Shown piece by piece: positions 6,696-14,512 of a stretch of 18,909 bases of DNA (the stretch's first letter is position 1; each line of letters begins with the position of its first letter). This stretch comes from Erysipelotrichaceae bacterium (GTDB lineage Bacteria; Bacillota_I; Bacilli_A; Erysipelotrichales; Erysipelotrichaceae), in NCBI GenBank assembly GCA_900759455.1, contig CAAEVI010000164.1:1-18909 (forward strand), in the 5' to 3' direction. The translations under genes were made by a program, and so were the position numbers. The notes under the pieces are model-generated. The model was given only the letters and a program-made list of their open reading frames with translations. It was not told where the DNA came from and did not search any database.

Positions 6696-7988
6696 TCATC
6701 CTATATGATCCAAGGTGTCAAAGCGATATCCTTTTTTCTGCATTTCCCTGACAAATTCTCCGATTGCTTCATAGTTTCCTCTGTTACTTGGGTGAAGCAG
6801 GTAGATGGCTCCGTTATGATAATGTTCCAGCATCGTTGACAAGGCCTCTTCCTTTGACACATCACTGCCGTAATCGTAATAAGCATGGCTCCAGAAAAAT
6901 GTCTTATACCCAAGATCATGCACCATTTTCAATGCTCTTTCACTTGTTGCCCCGCGCGGAAAACGAAACAGTTTTTTCATCGGCTCTCCGACAACCTCCA
7001 GATATGTCTTTTCTTCCTGCGTTAACTCTTCCACAAAAGCATCGACACTTTCCGCATTGGCAAGCGTTGTCAGATCATAGTGATGCCAGCTGTGATTCCC
7101 GATCACATGACCGGATTCAACCAATTCCTTCACAAACGCGGCTTCATCCCGCAGATAGTTGCGCGTCAGGAAAAACGTTGCCTTCACGCCATACTGGTTC
7201 AAGACATTGGCGATCTGCTTGATATATGTGATATCATTTCCCCCTTCATCGAAAGAAAGATAGATAACTTTTTCATCTTTTCCCTGATAATACGCATCAT
7301 AAGGGGCAAGCCATGCTTCGCTTTCGGCCGCTGTTACCCGTTCGTGATTTTTCGACTTATTGAACCACCATTCGAAGGCAGTATTATCAAACATGTCATG
7401 ATGATAAGCCAGTTTCGTATTCAACGGATTCTCCAGGATCTGCAGCATCCGCCTGGCACTGGCTTCGTTGCCGTGACTGTCTTTCACCTGATAAGTGATA
7501 AAATACGTTCCGGTCTGATTAAAATCGACATTCGTCTTTGTTTTCACCTGATCACTGATATCTCCGTCGTAATTGTCATAGGCAAGATACCCCGGCTCTT
7601 CATAGCGTTCTCCGATAAATAGTTTCATGGAAGCCTCGCCCTTCAGCCGCAGATCAGGTGATTTGTTGTCCGTTACTACGACATTGCGGGCAATCTGCTT
7701 ATCGGCATTATCCAACCGGTAAATCACCTGATAAGTACCAAGCTTCTGCGTATTTACCTTGTTCTCGACAATGATATGGCTGCTGTTGTCCATAAAGCGA
7801 AATACACTTTTCGCCCCCGGATCATGATAAGTTTCATTCATGTTGATTTCCATGGAAGAAGCACCGACCAGCTCGAGCGTCGGTACAAACAGACCGCTGA
7901 AAAAAAGAAGTTTGACTAGCAGTGCGGCTGCCAGCATGCCAATGCCGGCCAGGATCGAATATACAACAATACGGCATCGTCTGCTCAT
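6696..7988 (-). CDS. Membrane-anchored polysaccharide deacetylase with two Ig-like domains
   Basis: Extracytoplasmic wall-modifying enzyme, probably a peptidoglycan de-N-acetylase of the PdaA-like NodB family. One N-terminal membrane segment (about 7-35) is followed by two DUF5011/Ig-like repeats (about 38-106 and 110-186; both begin with an 'xxDPG/EEPG...D' pattern) acting as a stalk, and the NodB domain lies at about 235-425. NodB motifs: SFDEG (245-249), HSWHH with His299 and His303, FRFPRG (341-346) and LLHP with His399. Motif 1 has Glu where most NodB enzymes have the second Asp; PdaA itself has Asn there. The start is supported by GAGGTGG five bases upstream. It lies 40 bases after the FAD oxidoreductase gene and ends the operon. 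Confidence 0.88.
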   Translation of the reverse strand: MSRRCRIVVYSILAGIGMLAAALLVKLLFFSGLFVPTLELVGASSMEINMNETYHDPGAKSVFRFMDNSSHIIVENKVNTQKLGTYQVIYRLDNADKQIARNVVVTDNKSPDLRLKGEASMKLFIGERYEEPGYLAYDNYDGDISDQVKTKTNVDFNQTGTYFITYQVKDSHGNEASARRMLQILENPLNTKLAYHHDMFDNTAFEWWFNKSKNHERVTAAESEAWLAPYDAYYQGKDEKVIYLSFDEGGNDITYIKQIANVLNQYGVKATFFLTRNYLRDEAAFVKELVESGHVIGNHSWHHYDLTTLANAESVDAFVEELTQEEKTYLEVVGEPMKKLFRFPRGATSERALKMVHDLGYKTFFWSHAYYDYGSDVSKEEALSTMLEHYHNGAIYLLHPSNRGNYEAIGEFVREMQKKGYRFDTLDHIG

Positions 7989-8028
7989 CGTTCCACCTCA
8001 ATGGTAACTTATGAGCAAAAGATCAGAG

Positions 8029-9630
8029 TTATGACTCGCTTTGACAAGTTTGCGCCGGTGCATATCGTTCAATCAAGGCACATGCACAGCGAATGCCGTC
8101 TACGGCACTTGTGACTATGCCGCCGGCATAACCGGCACCTTCTCCGCAGGGATAAATGCCGTCCAGATTTGACATCAGCGTCTTTGCGTCACGAACCATG
8201 CGCAGTGGCGAACTGCTGCGGCTCTCCACAGCCGTGAGAATGCCGGAAGATGCAAAACCGCGGATCTGTCGGTCAAAATGACGAATGCCATCCTCCAGCG
8301 AACGGGCAATGCAAGGATCGAACAGATCATGCAGATTTCCAAGCTGAACGCCGCGGGCATAACTCGGTATCACTTTGCCGCATGAAACAGACGGACGATG
8401 TGCGAGAAAATCAACTGTATTCTGCGCAAGCGCACGATAGCTGCTACCGGCTAATGCAAAATTCTTTCTTTCCAGTTCCTGCTGATAGCGGACCCCGTCG
8501 AAAGGATCTGTGCCGAAATCCTCCGGCGTTACCTGCACCAGCAGCGCGCTATTGGCATTTTCCTTATCTCTGGCGTGTTCGCTCATTCCGTTGACGACGA
8601 CCTCTCCGGGCGCACTGGAAGCCGGTACGACCACTCCGCCTGGACACATGCAGAATGTATATACACCTCTGCCATTCGAAGAACGACAGGTCATGCGATA
8701 GCTGGCTGCACCTAAACGCGGGTGACCCGCATATTCTCCATACAGCTGTTCATCGATCAGCTTTTGCGGATGCTCGATCCGTACCCCTACCGCAAATGCT
8801 TTTGCTTCCATCGTCATAGAATGCTCATACAGACAGGCCATCGTATCTCTGGCACTGTGTCCTACTCCCAAGATCAGCTGTTCACACGGTATCAATTCAT
8901 TGCAGACCTTCACGGCTTTAAGACGACCGGATTCGATCACAAAATCCTCTGCCTGTGATTCAAAACGGATTTCACCGCCTAATTCCTCAATCTCACGGCG
9001 AATGTTTTTTACGACATCGACCAAAATATCTGTTCCGATATGCGGATGTGCCTGATATAAAATTTCCGGCGGCGCGCCGAAATGAACAAGCTCCTCTAAA
9101 ACAAAATGACAGCGAAGGTCTTTTGAACGGGTCGTCAGCTTTCCATCCGAAAACGTACCTGCTCCCCCTTCTCCAAACTGAACATTGCCGTTTGGATCCA
9201 GTTCACCGCCCTGCCAGAATTTTGCAACGCTCTTCATTCTTTTTTCCACACGCTGCCCCCGTTCCAAAATCAGCGGCCGGTATCCCGCACGTGCCAGTAT
9301 CAGGGCTGCAAACATGCCGCTCGGTCCGAATCCAACAACGACCGGACGATGTTTCAGGCATTCATCCCCATGATCCGGAAGACAGAATTTCTCCTGTTTC
9401 AGCACAGATACATCCTGCGCATTTCGTTTCAGCACCTGATGTTCATGACGAACTTCACAGTCAACGACATAAGAAAAAATGATCGGGCGCCGGCGTGCAT
9501 CCACGCTCTCTCGATAAATGGAAAAGCGGATCAAATCTTTTTCTTCGATCCGCAGTTTTTTACAAATGTGATATTTCAGACGATCCAAAGGTTCTTCGAT
9601 CGACAGTTTTACCTGTTGAACTCTTATCAT
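8029..9630 (-). CDS. NAD(P)/FAD-dependent oxidoreductase, uncharacterised (COG2509 type)
   Basis: Flavoprotein of a widespread but functionally unknown family of 'FAD-dependent dehydrogenases'. Residues 1-~90 form a basic leader domain (KLSIEEPLDRLKYHICKKLR). Then comes a dinucleotide-binding fold with VVVGFGPSGMFAAL (97-110), LILERG, a GEGGAGTFSDGKLTTR loop, and a C-terminal GEGAGYAGGIVTSAVDG that closes the FAD site. The frame opens at a TTG (9636), but ATG at 9630 is seven bases after AGGAGG and is the better start, giving 533 residues. The ribosome site overlaps the TAA of the acyltransferase gene, so the two are coupled. Its role in a wall operon is unknown; I see nothing that gives a substrate. 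Confidence 0.88.
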   Translation of the reverse strand: MIRVQQVKLSIEEPLDRLKYHICKKLRIEEKDLIRFSIYRESVDARRRPIIFSYVVDCEVRHEHQVLKRNAQDVSVLKQEKFCLPDHGDECLKHRPVVVGFGPSGMFAALILARAGYRPLILERGQRVEKRMKSVAKFWQGGELDPNGNVQFGEGGAGTFSDGKLTTRSKDLRCHFVLEELVHFGAPPEILYQAHPHIGTDILVDVVKNIRREIEELGGEIRFESQAEDFVIESGRLKAVKVCNELIPCEQLILGVGHSARDTMACLYEHSMTMEAKAFAVGVRIEHPQKLIDEQLYGEYAGHPRLGAASYRMTCRSSNGRGVYTFCMCPGGVVVPASSAPGEVVVNGMSEHARDKENANSALLVQVTPEDFGTDPFDGVRYQQELERKNFALAGSSYRALAQNTVDFLAHRPSVSCGKVIPSYARGVQLGNLHDLFDPCIARSLEDGIRHFDRQIRGFASSGILTAVESRSSSPLRMVRDAKTLMSNLDGIYPCGEGAGYAGGIVTSAVDGIRCACALIERYAPAQTCQSES

Positions 9631-9642
9631 GTCCAAACCTCC

Positions 9643-10671
9643 TTAGTACAATACGCTCAGCCACCTGATACGGTTTGATGCGGCAATGATAAACAACGAA
9701 AACAACTGTGAGCCGATAACTGTCAGCAAGTATACCAGCAAATGATGATTCGGATACAGTGCCAGCAGCGGGACCGCAAATAAAATGTGTGACACATAGA
9801 TCAGCAAAGATGACTGCCGCAGGAACTTGCCCATCCTGCTGGGAGCTGACTGTACCTGAAGCAGCAGTCCGACCAGAAAATAAACCAGCGGCACCAGCAT
9901 CAGATACATGCTCGTCAGATCATGTATCATTCCGCAAAGCAAAGCCAGACCTTCCTCCAGCAGCAAAGCAATATAGAAGACAACGGTTCCTGTCAGATAC
10001 TTTTTGCTGCTGAATGTCTTTAACGACGATTTCAGATAAATTCCCACATACAGAAAAATCGGGGCAAAGAAAATTCCGTTGCGCGCAGTCGTGAAAACAC
10101 TCATATAAAGCTGATATAACAACCGGATAAACGGTATGCAGGCCAACAGATCACCGTATACATTCATCAGCATCCCTGCTGTATAAAGAAGCAGACAAAC
10201 CAGCATTCCCCATACCAGTTTTATTCTGGTATAAAGCTGATAGACAATGACTGTTGCCAGGATCAAAGACGGCAGAAACCATAAGTGATAGTAGCTTCCA
10301 TTAAAAAAGAAATCAAAGATCCAGCGTACGACAAAGGTCCATGCATAACCGCTGGAACGCCACAACAGAAATGTATATGGCAGATATACTGCGCTCCAGA
10401 CAAGATAAAGAATCCCGAGACGGCGCAGATAGTGCTTTAACTGAAAAAGATTTTCCGGATCGTTCGGTCCCCTCTTTGCCTTTATTTTTGAAAAAAACAA
10501 AAAAGACGATACCGCAAAGAAAAACGGAACAGCTATGCGGCAAACTGCCTGAATCAGAAATGTATTAGCCGGTTCAGACACATCCAGCAATGGAAAAGTG
10601 TGGATACATACAACAAGCAAGGCGCTGATGTATTTGGCGATATCAATTGCAAAATAATTGACTTTTTTCAT
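9643..10671 (-). CDS. Acyltransferase-3 family membrane protein (VanT membrane-domain-like)
   Basis: Polytopic membrane protein of 342 residues with about ten hydrophobic segments. The N-terminus MKKVNYFAIDIAKYISALLVVCIHTFPLL, the conserved PFFFAVSSFLFF (about 49-60) and YHLWFLPSLI (about 127-136) are those of the acyltransferase-3 (PF01757) family. That family includes the membrane half of the VanT serine racemases, thought to bring in L-serine; the PFFF and YHLW(F/Y) motifs closely resemble that half. Other members O-acetylate wall sugars (OatA). It starts eight bases after the alr stop codon (AGGGA upstream), so it is probably co-translated with the racemase. It could equally be a wall O-acyltransferase; the genetic context makes the VanT-like role more attractive. 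Confidence 0.82.
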   Translation of the reverse strand: MKKVNYFAIDIAKYISALLVVCIHTFPLLDVSEPANTFLIQAVCRIAVPFFFAVSSFLFFSKIKAKRGPNDPENLFQLKHYLRRLGILYLVWSAVYLPYTFLLWRSSGYAWTFVVRWIFDFFFNGSYYHLWFLPSLILATVIVYQLYTRIKLVWGMLVCLLLYTAGMLMNVYGDLLACIPFIRLLYQLYMSVFTTARNGIFFAPIFLYVGIYLKSSLKTFSSKKYLTGTVVFYIALLLEEGLALLCGMIHDLTSMYLMLVPLVYFLVGLLLQVQSAPSRMGKFLRQSSLLIYVSHILFAVPLLALYPNHHLLVYLLTVIGSQLFSLFIIAASNRIRWLSVLY

Positions 10672-10679
10672 TTCTATCC

Positions 10680-11831
10680 CTACTTTTTATAAATTCGCGG
10701 CACACGTGACGCAATGCACGTAAGTGTTTCATTATTGATCGTATGCGATGCACGGCTCATCGCGTCAACACTGACACGCTCCTCTCCCTGTTCACCGATC
10801 AAAACAACGACATCCCCCTCTTTCACATCGTCGATACCGGTTACATCAAGCATGAGCTGATCCATGCAAATATTGCCAATGATCTTTGCTCTTTGTCCGT
10901 GCACGAGCACTTCTAATCCCTGATTAGACAGCAGACGCGGAATACCGTCGGCATATCCGATGGAAACCGAAGCAACCTTTGTTGCCCGTTTTGCTTTAAA
11001 ATGACGTCCATAGCTGACCGTATCGCCTTCACGAATCTGTTTTACCATCGACACATTCGCCTTCAGTGACAGAATAGGTTTAAAATCAGGAGCAGTATTG
11101 ATCTTGATCTCATCATCACTGGTAACTCCCATATACAACAGTCCCGGACGTACATAATCATATTGAAGTTGAGGATAATTCAAGATTCCGTAACTGTTTT
11201 GCAAATGAGTGACACCGGGATCAAAACCGGCTTTGCGAATATCCTCCAGCACTTTATCGAATAGTTCGATCTGGTGTTTCGTAAATGCCAGATCATCAGG
11301 TGTATGAGAGTCGCTGACACTGAAGTGAGAAAATATCCCGCAGACATGCACATGCTCCATCGCATACATTTCCAGAATTTCTTCAATGTGATATTCATGA
11401 TCCTGCAAAGTTACTCCGATACGGTTCATGCCGGTATCAGCTTTGGCGTGAGCCAGGATCGTACAGTTATTGTCTTTCCCATAGGCGTCGAGCTTGCGGG
11501 CATACGCTAGATTGACCAGTGTCTGAATTAAATGATGTTCGCTTAACAAATGGAAATGACAGGGAGGAGTATAACCCAGGATCAGGATTCGGCTTTCAAT
11601 GCCGTTTTCACGCAGACGAACAGCTTCATCCACACTGCTGACGCCAAAGAAATCAACGCCGCACTCCTGCAGCGCACGTGCACATTCCACATCTCCATGA
11701 CCATATGCATTAGCTTTTACGATACCCATGATCTTGCTTGTTTTCGGTATCAGTTTACGAACTTCTTCTACATTATGAGCAATCAGGCTTAAATCAACTT
11801 CGGCCCATGCCCTTGATTCACTCATCAGCAC
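10680..11831 (-). CDS. alr: Alanine racemase with VanT-like serine-racemase residue
   Basis: PLP-dependent racemase making D-Ala, and perhaps D-Ser, for peptidoglycan. VKANAYGHG carries the PLP lysine Lys39, VSYGR the catalytic Tyr274, DYVRPG the cofactor-contacting Arg228, and GNICMDQ and SRVPRIY the C-terminal barrel. At the position where alanine racemases have T-I-x-Tyr-E (Tyr354 in Geobacillus) this protein has T-I-N-Asn-E (Asn367), the change reported for VanTG (Asn696). The 383-residue length is normal for a soluble Alr; there is no fused membrane domain. The best start is GTG at 11831, eight bases after GGAG; ATG at 11825 is an alternative. It follows ddl by 16 bases and precedes the VanT-like membrane protein gene by eight. 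Confidence 0.95.
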   Translation of the reverse strand: MLMSESRAWAEVDLSLIAHNVEEVRKLIPKTSKIMGIVKANAYGHGDVECARALQECGVDFFGVSSVDEAVRLRENGIESRILILGYTPPCHFHLLSEHHLIQTLVNLAYARKLDAYGKDNNCTILAHAKADTGMNRIGVTLQDHEYHIEEILEMYAMEHVHVCGIFSHFSVSDSHTPDDLAFTKHQIELFDKVLEDIRKAGFDPGVTHLQNSYGILNYPQLQYDYVRPGLLYMGVTSDDEIKINTAPDFKPILSLKANVSMVKQIREGDTVSYGRHFKAKRATKVASVSIGYADGIPRLLSNQGLEVLVHGQRAKIIGNICMDQLMLDVTGIDDVKEGDVVVLIGEQGEERVSVDAMSRASHTINNETLTCIASRVPRIYKK

Positions 11832-11847
11832 AATGATCTCTCCTTTG

Positions 11848-12897
11848 CTATTTATTCATTGCCAGGTTGACCAGTTCATCGATCAGCTGCGGAAAATCAA
11901 TTCCGATTTCCTTCATCATAGAAGGATAACGTGATGTTGCAGTAAAGCCTGGAATCGTATTCAGTTCATTGAAAACAATAGTATGCTGAGGCGTGACAAA
12001 CATATCCACGCGTGTCATGCCGCTGCAGTTCATTGCACGATATGCCTTCACCGCCATTGCTCTTGCTTTTTCAAACAGATCTTTATCGATCCGCGCAGGA
12101 CAATGGATCGCCGCATCCTTCATTTCATATTTTCCTTCAAAATCAAAGAAACCGCCTTTGATTTCGATTTCATCCACGCTTCCGACAGTCAATTCTTTGT
12201 TTCCCATGACGGCACAGCCGATCTCAAATCCTTCAATTGCCTGTTCCAGCACGACTTTTCCTTTTCCGTCATGATAGAATGCATCTTTCAGGCCCGCTTC
12301 AAATTCTTCGAAGTTTTCAACACGGTGCACGCCATAACTGCTTCCCGCATTGCACGGTTTGATAAAGATCGGCAGTCCCAAAGCAGCGCTTGCTTCATCA
12401 AAGATTTCTTTTACATCACGCTCATCCGTATCATAAATGCAGCGATACGGTGCACACGGAATACCTGCATGCTCCGCAATGATGTGCGTCATTTCCTTGT
12501 CCATGCAGACAGCACTGCTCATATGGCCGCATCCGACATATGGAATATCCATGATCTCAAACAATCCCTGGATCGTTCCGTCTTCCCCGTTTTTTCCGTG
12601 CAGCACCGGGAAGATACAATCCAAATGAATCGTTTCATAACTTCCCTCATGAAGCTTCAAAAGCCCCTGTCGTGTCAATACACACGGCGTACAGTTGTTC
12701 TGCTGCCAGTGATCATGTTCAATAGCATCGATATCTCCTTCATAAAGATACCATTCTCCCTGCTCATTAATACCGATCATCACTACTGTATATTTCTCGT
12801 TATTGATTTGACGAAGCAATGAAGCAACAGAATGCAGTGATACACTGTACTCACTTGATTTACCGCCAAATACAACACCTAATGCTATCTTATTCAT
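11848..12897 (-). CDS. ddl: D-alanine ligase, D-Ala:D-Ser type (VanC/VanG-like signature)
   Basis: ATP-grasp ligase that makes the dipeptide ending of peptidoglycan precursors. Family motifs: GGKSSEYSVS (11-20), LHGKNGEDGTIQG (99-111), KPCNAGSSYGV (180-190) and FNELNTIPGF (309-318). The omega loop reads GGFFDFEGKYE: Phe251 replaces the Tyr of D-Ala:D-Ala ligases (Tyr216 of E. coli DdlB). The final loop reads TSRYP, with Arg323 where Ddl enzymes have Met or Leu. VanC-type D-Ala:D-Ser ligases have both residues. ATG at 12897 is eight bases after AGGAAG and overlaps the murF stop by eight bases; a GTG at 12906 is possible but too near the ribosome site. D-Ala:D-Ala activity cannot be excluded from sequence. 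Confidence 0.95.
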   Translation of the reverse strand: MNKIALGVVFGGKSSEYSVSLHSVASLLRQINNEKYTVVMIGINEQGEWYLYEGDIDAIEHDHWQQNNCTPCVLTRQGLLKLHEGSYETIHLDCIFPVLHGKNGEDGTIQGLFEIMDIPYVGCGHMSSAVCMDKEMTHIIAEHAGIPCAPYRCIYDTDERDVKEIFDEASAALGLPIFIKPCNAGSSYGVHRVENFEEFEAGLKDAFYHDGKGKVVLEQAIEGFEIGCAVMGNKELTVGSVDEIEIKGGFFDFEGKYEMKDAAIHCPARIDKDLFEKARAMAVKAYRAMNCSGMTRVDMFVTPQHTIVFNELNTIPGFTATSRYPSMMKEIGIDFPQLIDELVNLAMNK

Positions 12898-14293
12898 GTT
12901 CCACACTTCCTCTTTCCTGTTCTTTCAGATAAGATACGATACTGTCCATTTTCATGCCGCGTGAACCCTTCACCAGCACAATGCACGGACTGTCAAATTC
13001 ATTTTCAATATCTTTTTGAAGCTCCTCTTTGCTTTCATAATGCGTTACTTCTTCGATTCCTGCATTTATCGCGCCCTGAGCAATGAAACGAGCCATTTCA
13101 CCATATGTACAAACGCGGTCGACAGGATAAGAGCCGATTGCCTTTCCTGTTTCATAATGAATTTTAACCGCCTGATCGCCCATATCCAGCATATCCGCCA
13201 GGACAACGACCCGGCGCGGGAGATCAAATTCACTTACTGTATCCAGTGCGGCCAGAACACTCTGACGATTTGATTTATATGAATCATCCAGTATGTATCC
13301 GTTGCGCAGGCTCACCAGATCATTGCGCATGGAAGTATATTCGATATCGCGAAGACCTTCCAGTATCTCTTCTTCACTCATTCCCAATGCTCTGGCAACA
13401 TATATTCCCGGCAATGCATTCATGACCTGATGTTTTCCGTAAACGTTCATAAAAGCTTTCTCGCGCAAAAGGTTGCTGGAAAAACTGATTCCTTTCGCAT
13501 CCTGAACGATTTTTCCATACGAAAACAAATCGCTTCTTTCATCATGACCAAAGCTTTTCACACAAACTCCCATCGGAAGTTCTTCATTCCACAAAGCTTT
13601 TTTCAAAACGGCCTGTTCACCGTAGTACAACAGTACACCGCGCGGTTTCAGCCCGTGTACGATTTCCGCTTTGGCTTTTGCGATATTCTCAATTGATCCC
13701 AGATTCTCCAAATGTGCTTCCCCGACATTTGTGATAACAGCTATGTCGGGCTGTACCATACGAGACAAAGCATCGATCTCATGCAGATTCTCCATCCCCA
13801 TTTCTATGATGGCAACCTGCGTTGCATCGCTTAATCCTAACAGCGTCAAAGGGACACCGATCTCATTATTCATATTTCCGTATGTCTTTTGTGTAACATA
13901 TTTTCTTTTCAGCAAAGAACCCATGATATCCTTTGTACTTGTTTTCCCGTTGCTTCCGGTAATGCCGATCACAACAAGATCAAGCGATTCACGATATTTC
14001 GCTGCCAGTCTGCTCAACGCTTCTCTGGTATCATCCACCAGAATAACTGCCGTATTCTGCGGCGGATTCGGATGATCCTTCTGCCACAGGATCGCGGCAG
14101 CCCCCTGCTCTATTGCCTGCGCCGCAAAATCATGGCCGTCGAAACGTTCCCCGATAATAGGAATATAAAGATTTCCTGTCGTGCATTTGCGGGAATCAAT
14201 GCAGACACCGCTGACCTTGCGGGACATATCCTTATATTCTATATAGTCGGCATCCAGCATTTGGATGATTGCTTCTATGCTCCTCAACATCAT
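12890..14293 (-). CDS. murF: UDP-MurNAc-tripeptide:D-Ala-D-Xaa ligase MurF
   Basis: Cytoplasmic Mur ligase that adds the ligase-made dipeptide to the UDP-MurNAc-tripeptide. The N-terminal substrate domain has CIDSRKCTTGNLYIPI and GERFDGHDF (about 31-56). The ATP-binding P-loop is GITGSNGKTSTKD (110-122), with EMGMENLHEI and ITNVGEAHLENLGS in the central domain and the C-terminal domain starting near residue 320 (DSYKSNRQSVLAAL). The 467-residue length is normal. ATG at 14293 is seven bases after GAGGTG; the next codon is also ATG. MurF must accept whatever dipeptide the downstream ligase makes, and murF-ddl-alr linkage puts the whole terminal-dipeptide pathway under one promoter. Confidence 0.96.
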   Translation of the reverse strand: MMLRSIEAIIQMLDADYIEYKDMSRKVSGVCIDSRKCTTGNLYIPIIGERFDGHDFAAQAIEQGAAAILWQKDHPNPPQNTAVILVDDTREALSRLAAKYRESLDLVVIGITGSNGKTSTKDIMGSLLKRKYVTQKTYGNMNNEIGVPLTLLGLSDATQVAIIEMGMENLHEIDALSRMVQPDIAVITNVGEAHLENLGSIENIAKAKAEIVHGLKPRGVLLYYGEQAVLKKALWNEELPMGVCVKSFGHDERSDLFSYGKIVQDAKGISFSSNLLREKAFMNVYGKHQVMNALPGIYVARALGMSEEEILEGLRDIEYTSMRNDLVSLRNGYILDDSYKSNRQSVLAALDTVSEFDLPRRVVVLADMLDMGDQAVKIHYETGKAIGSYPVDRVCTYGEMARFIAQGAINAGIEEVTHYESKEELQKDIENEFDSPCIVLVKGSRGMKMDSIVSYLKEQERGSVEHE

Positions 14294-14310
14294 CTTTTTT
14301 CACCTCAATC

Positions 14311-14334
14311 CATGACCGTTTCTTAATGGTCATG
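14311..14334. promoter_or_regulatory. Inverted repeat at the 5' end of the murF transcript
   Basis: Perfect 7-base arms (CATGACC and GGTCATG, 14311-14317 and 14328-14334) with a 10-base spacer lie between the murF -10 element and its ribosome site. In DNA it could be an operator just downstream of the start point; in RNA it would be a hairpin at the very 5' end. There is no T-run after it, so it is not a terminator. Confidence 0.5.
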
Positions 14335-14341
14335 CTTTTAT

Positions 14342-14347
14342 ATTATA
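14342..14347 (-). promoter_or_regulatory. Extended -10 element of the murF operon promoter
   Basis: TATAAT preceded by TGC on the minus strand, about 50 bases upstream of the murF start. The -35 region (a TTCAAT-like hexamer) is poor, as is common for extended -10 promoters. The core CTATGCTATAATAT is the same 14 bases as in the yqeG promoter. Confidence 0.65.
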
Positions 14348-14422
14348 GCATAGTTTCAAATGGATTGAATATCTTTCCGCACAATTGTGAAAACATACGG
14401 TTCCATTATTTTCATTTTTTAT

Positions 14423-14494
14423 CTTACCCTTACATTTTGTTACATACCGTCTCATTTCAGCTTTTATTTACGTCATCTTACATACATTTTACAA
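14423..14494 (+). promoter_or_regulatory. Tandem TTNACA-like repeats, candidate PhoP (Pho box) sites
   Basis: Hexamers CTTACA (14429), GTTACA (14439), TTTACG (14467), CTTACA (14477) and TTTACA (14488) lie on the plus strand with starts 10, 28, 10 and 11 bases apart; CTTACC at 14423 is a weaker copy. Gram-positive PhoP boxes are TT(A/C/T)ACA repeats with about 5-base spacers. The array ends 20 bases before the -35 of the Na+/Pi cotransporter promoter. The motif match is by eye. Confidence 0.45.
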
Positions 14495-14512
14495 TTTGAT
14501 AATCTGCCTGCA

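Noticed and set aside
11983..12822. Long open frame (about 279 codons) on the plus strand opposite ddl
   Set aside because: It is fully antisense to a clear ddl gene, has no ribosome site or recognisable domain, and its composition is that of a shadow frame.
14311..14334. Riboswitch or attenuator ahead of murF
   Set aside because: The leader is only about 40 bases, with a single small hairpin and no T-run, too short for a known riboswitch.
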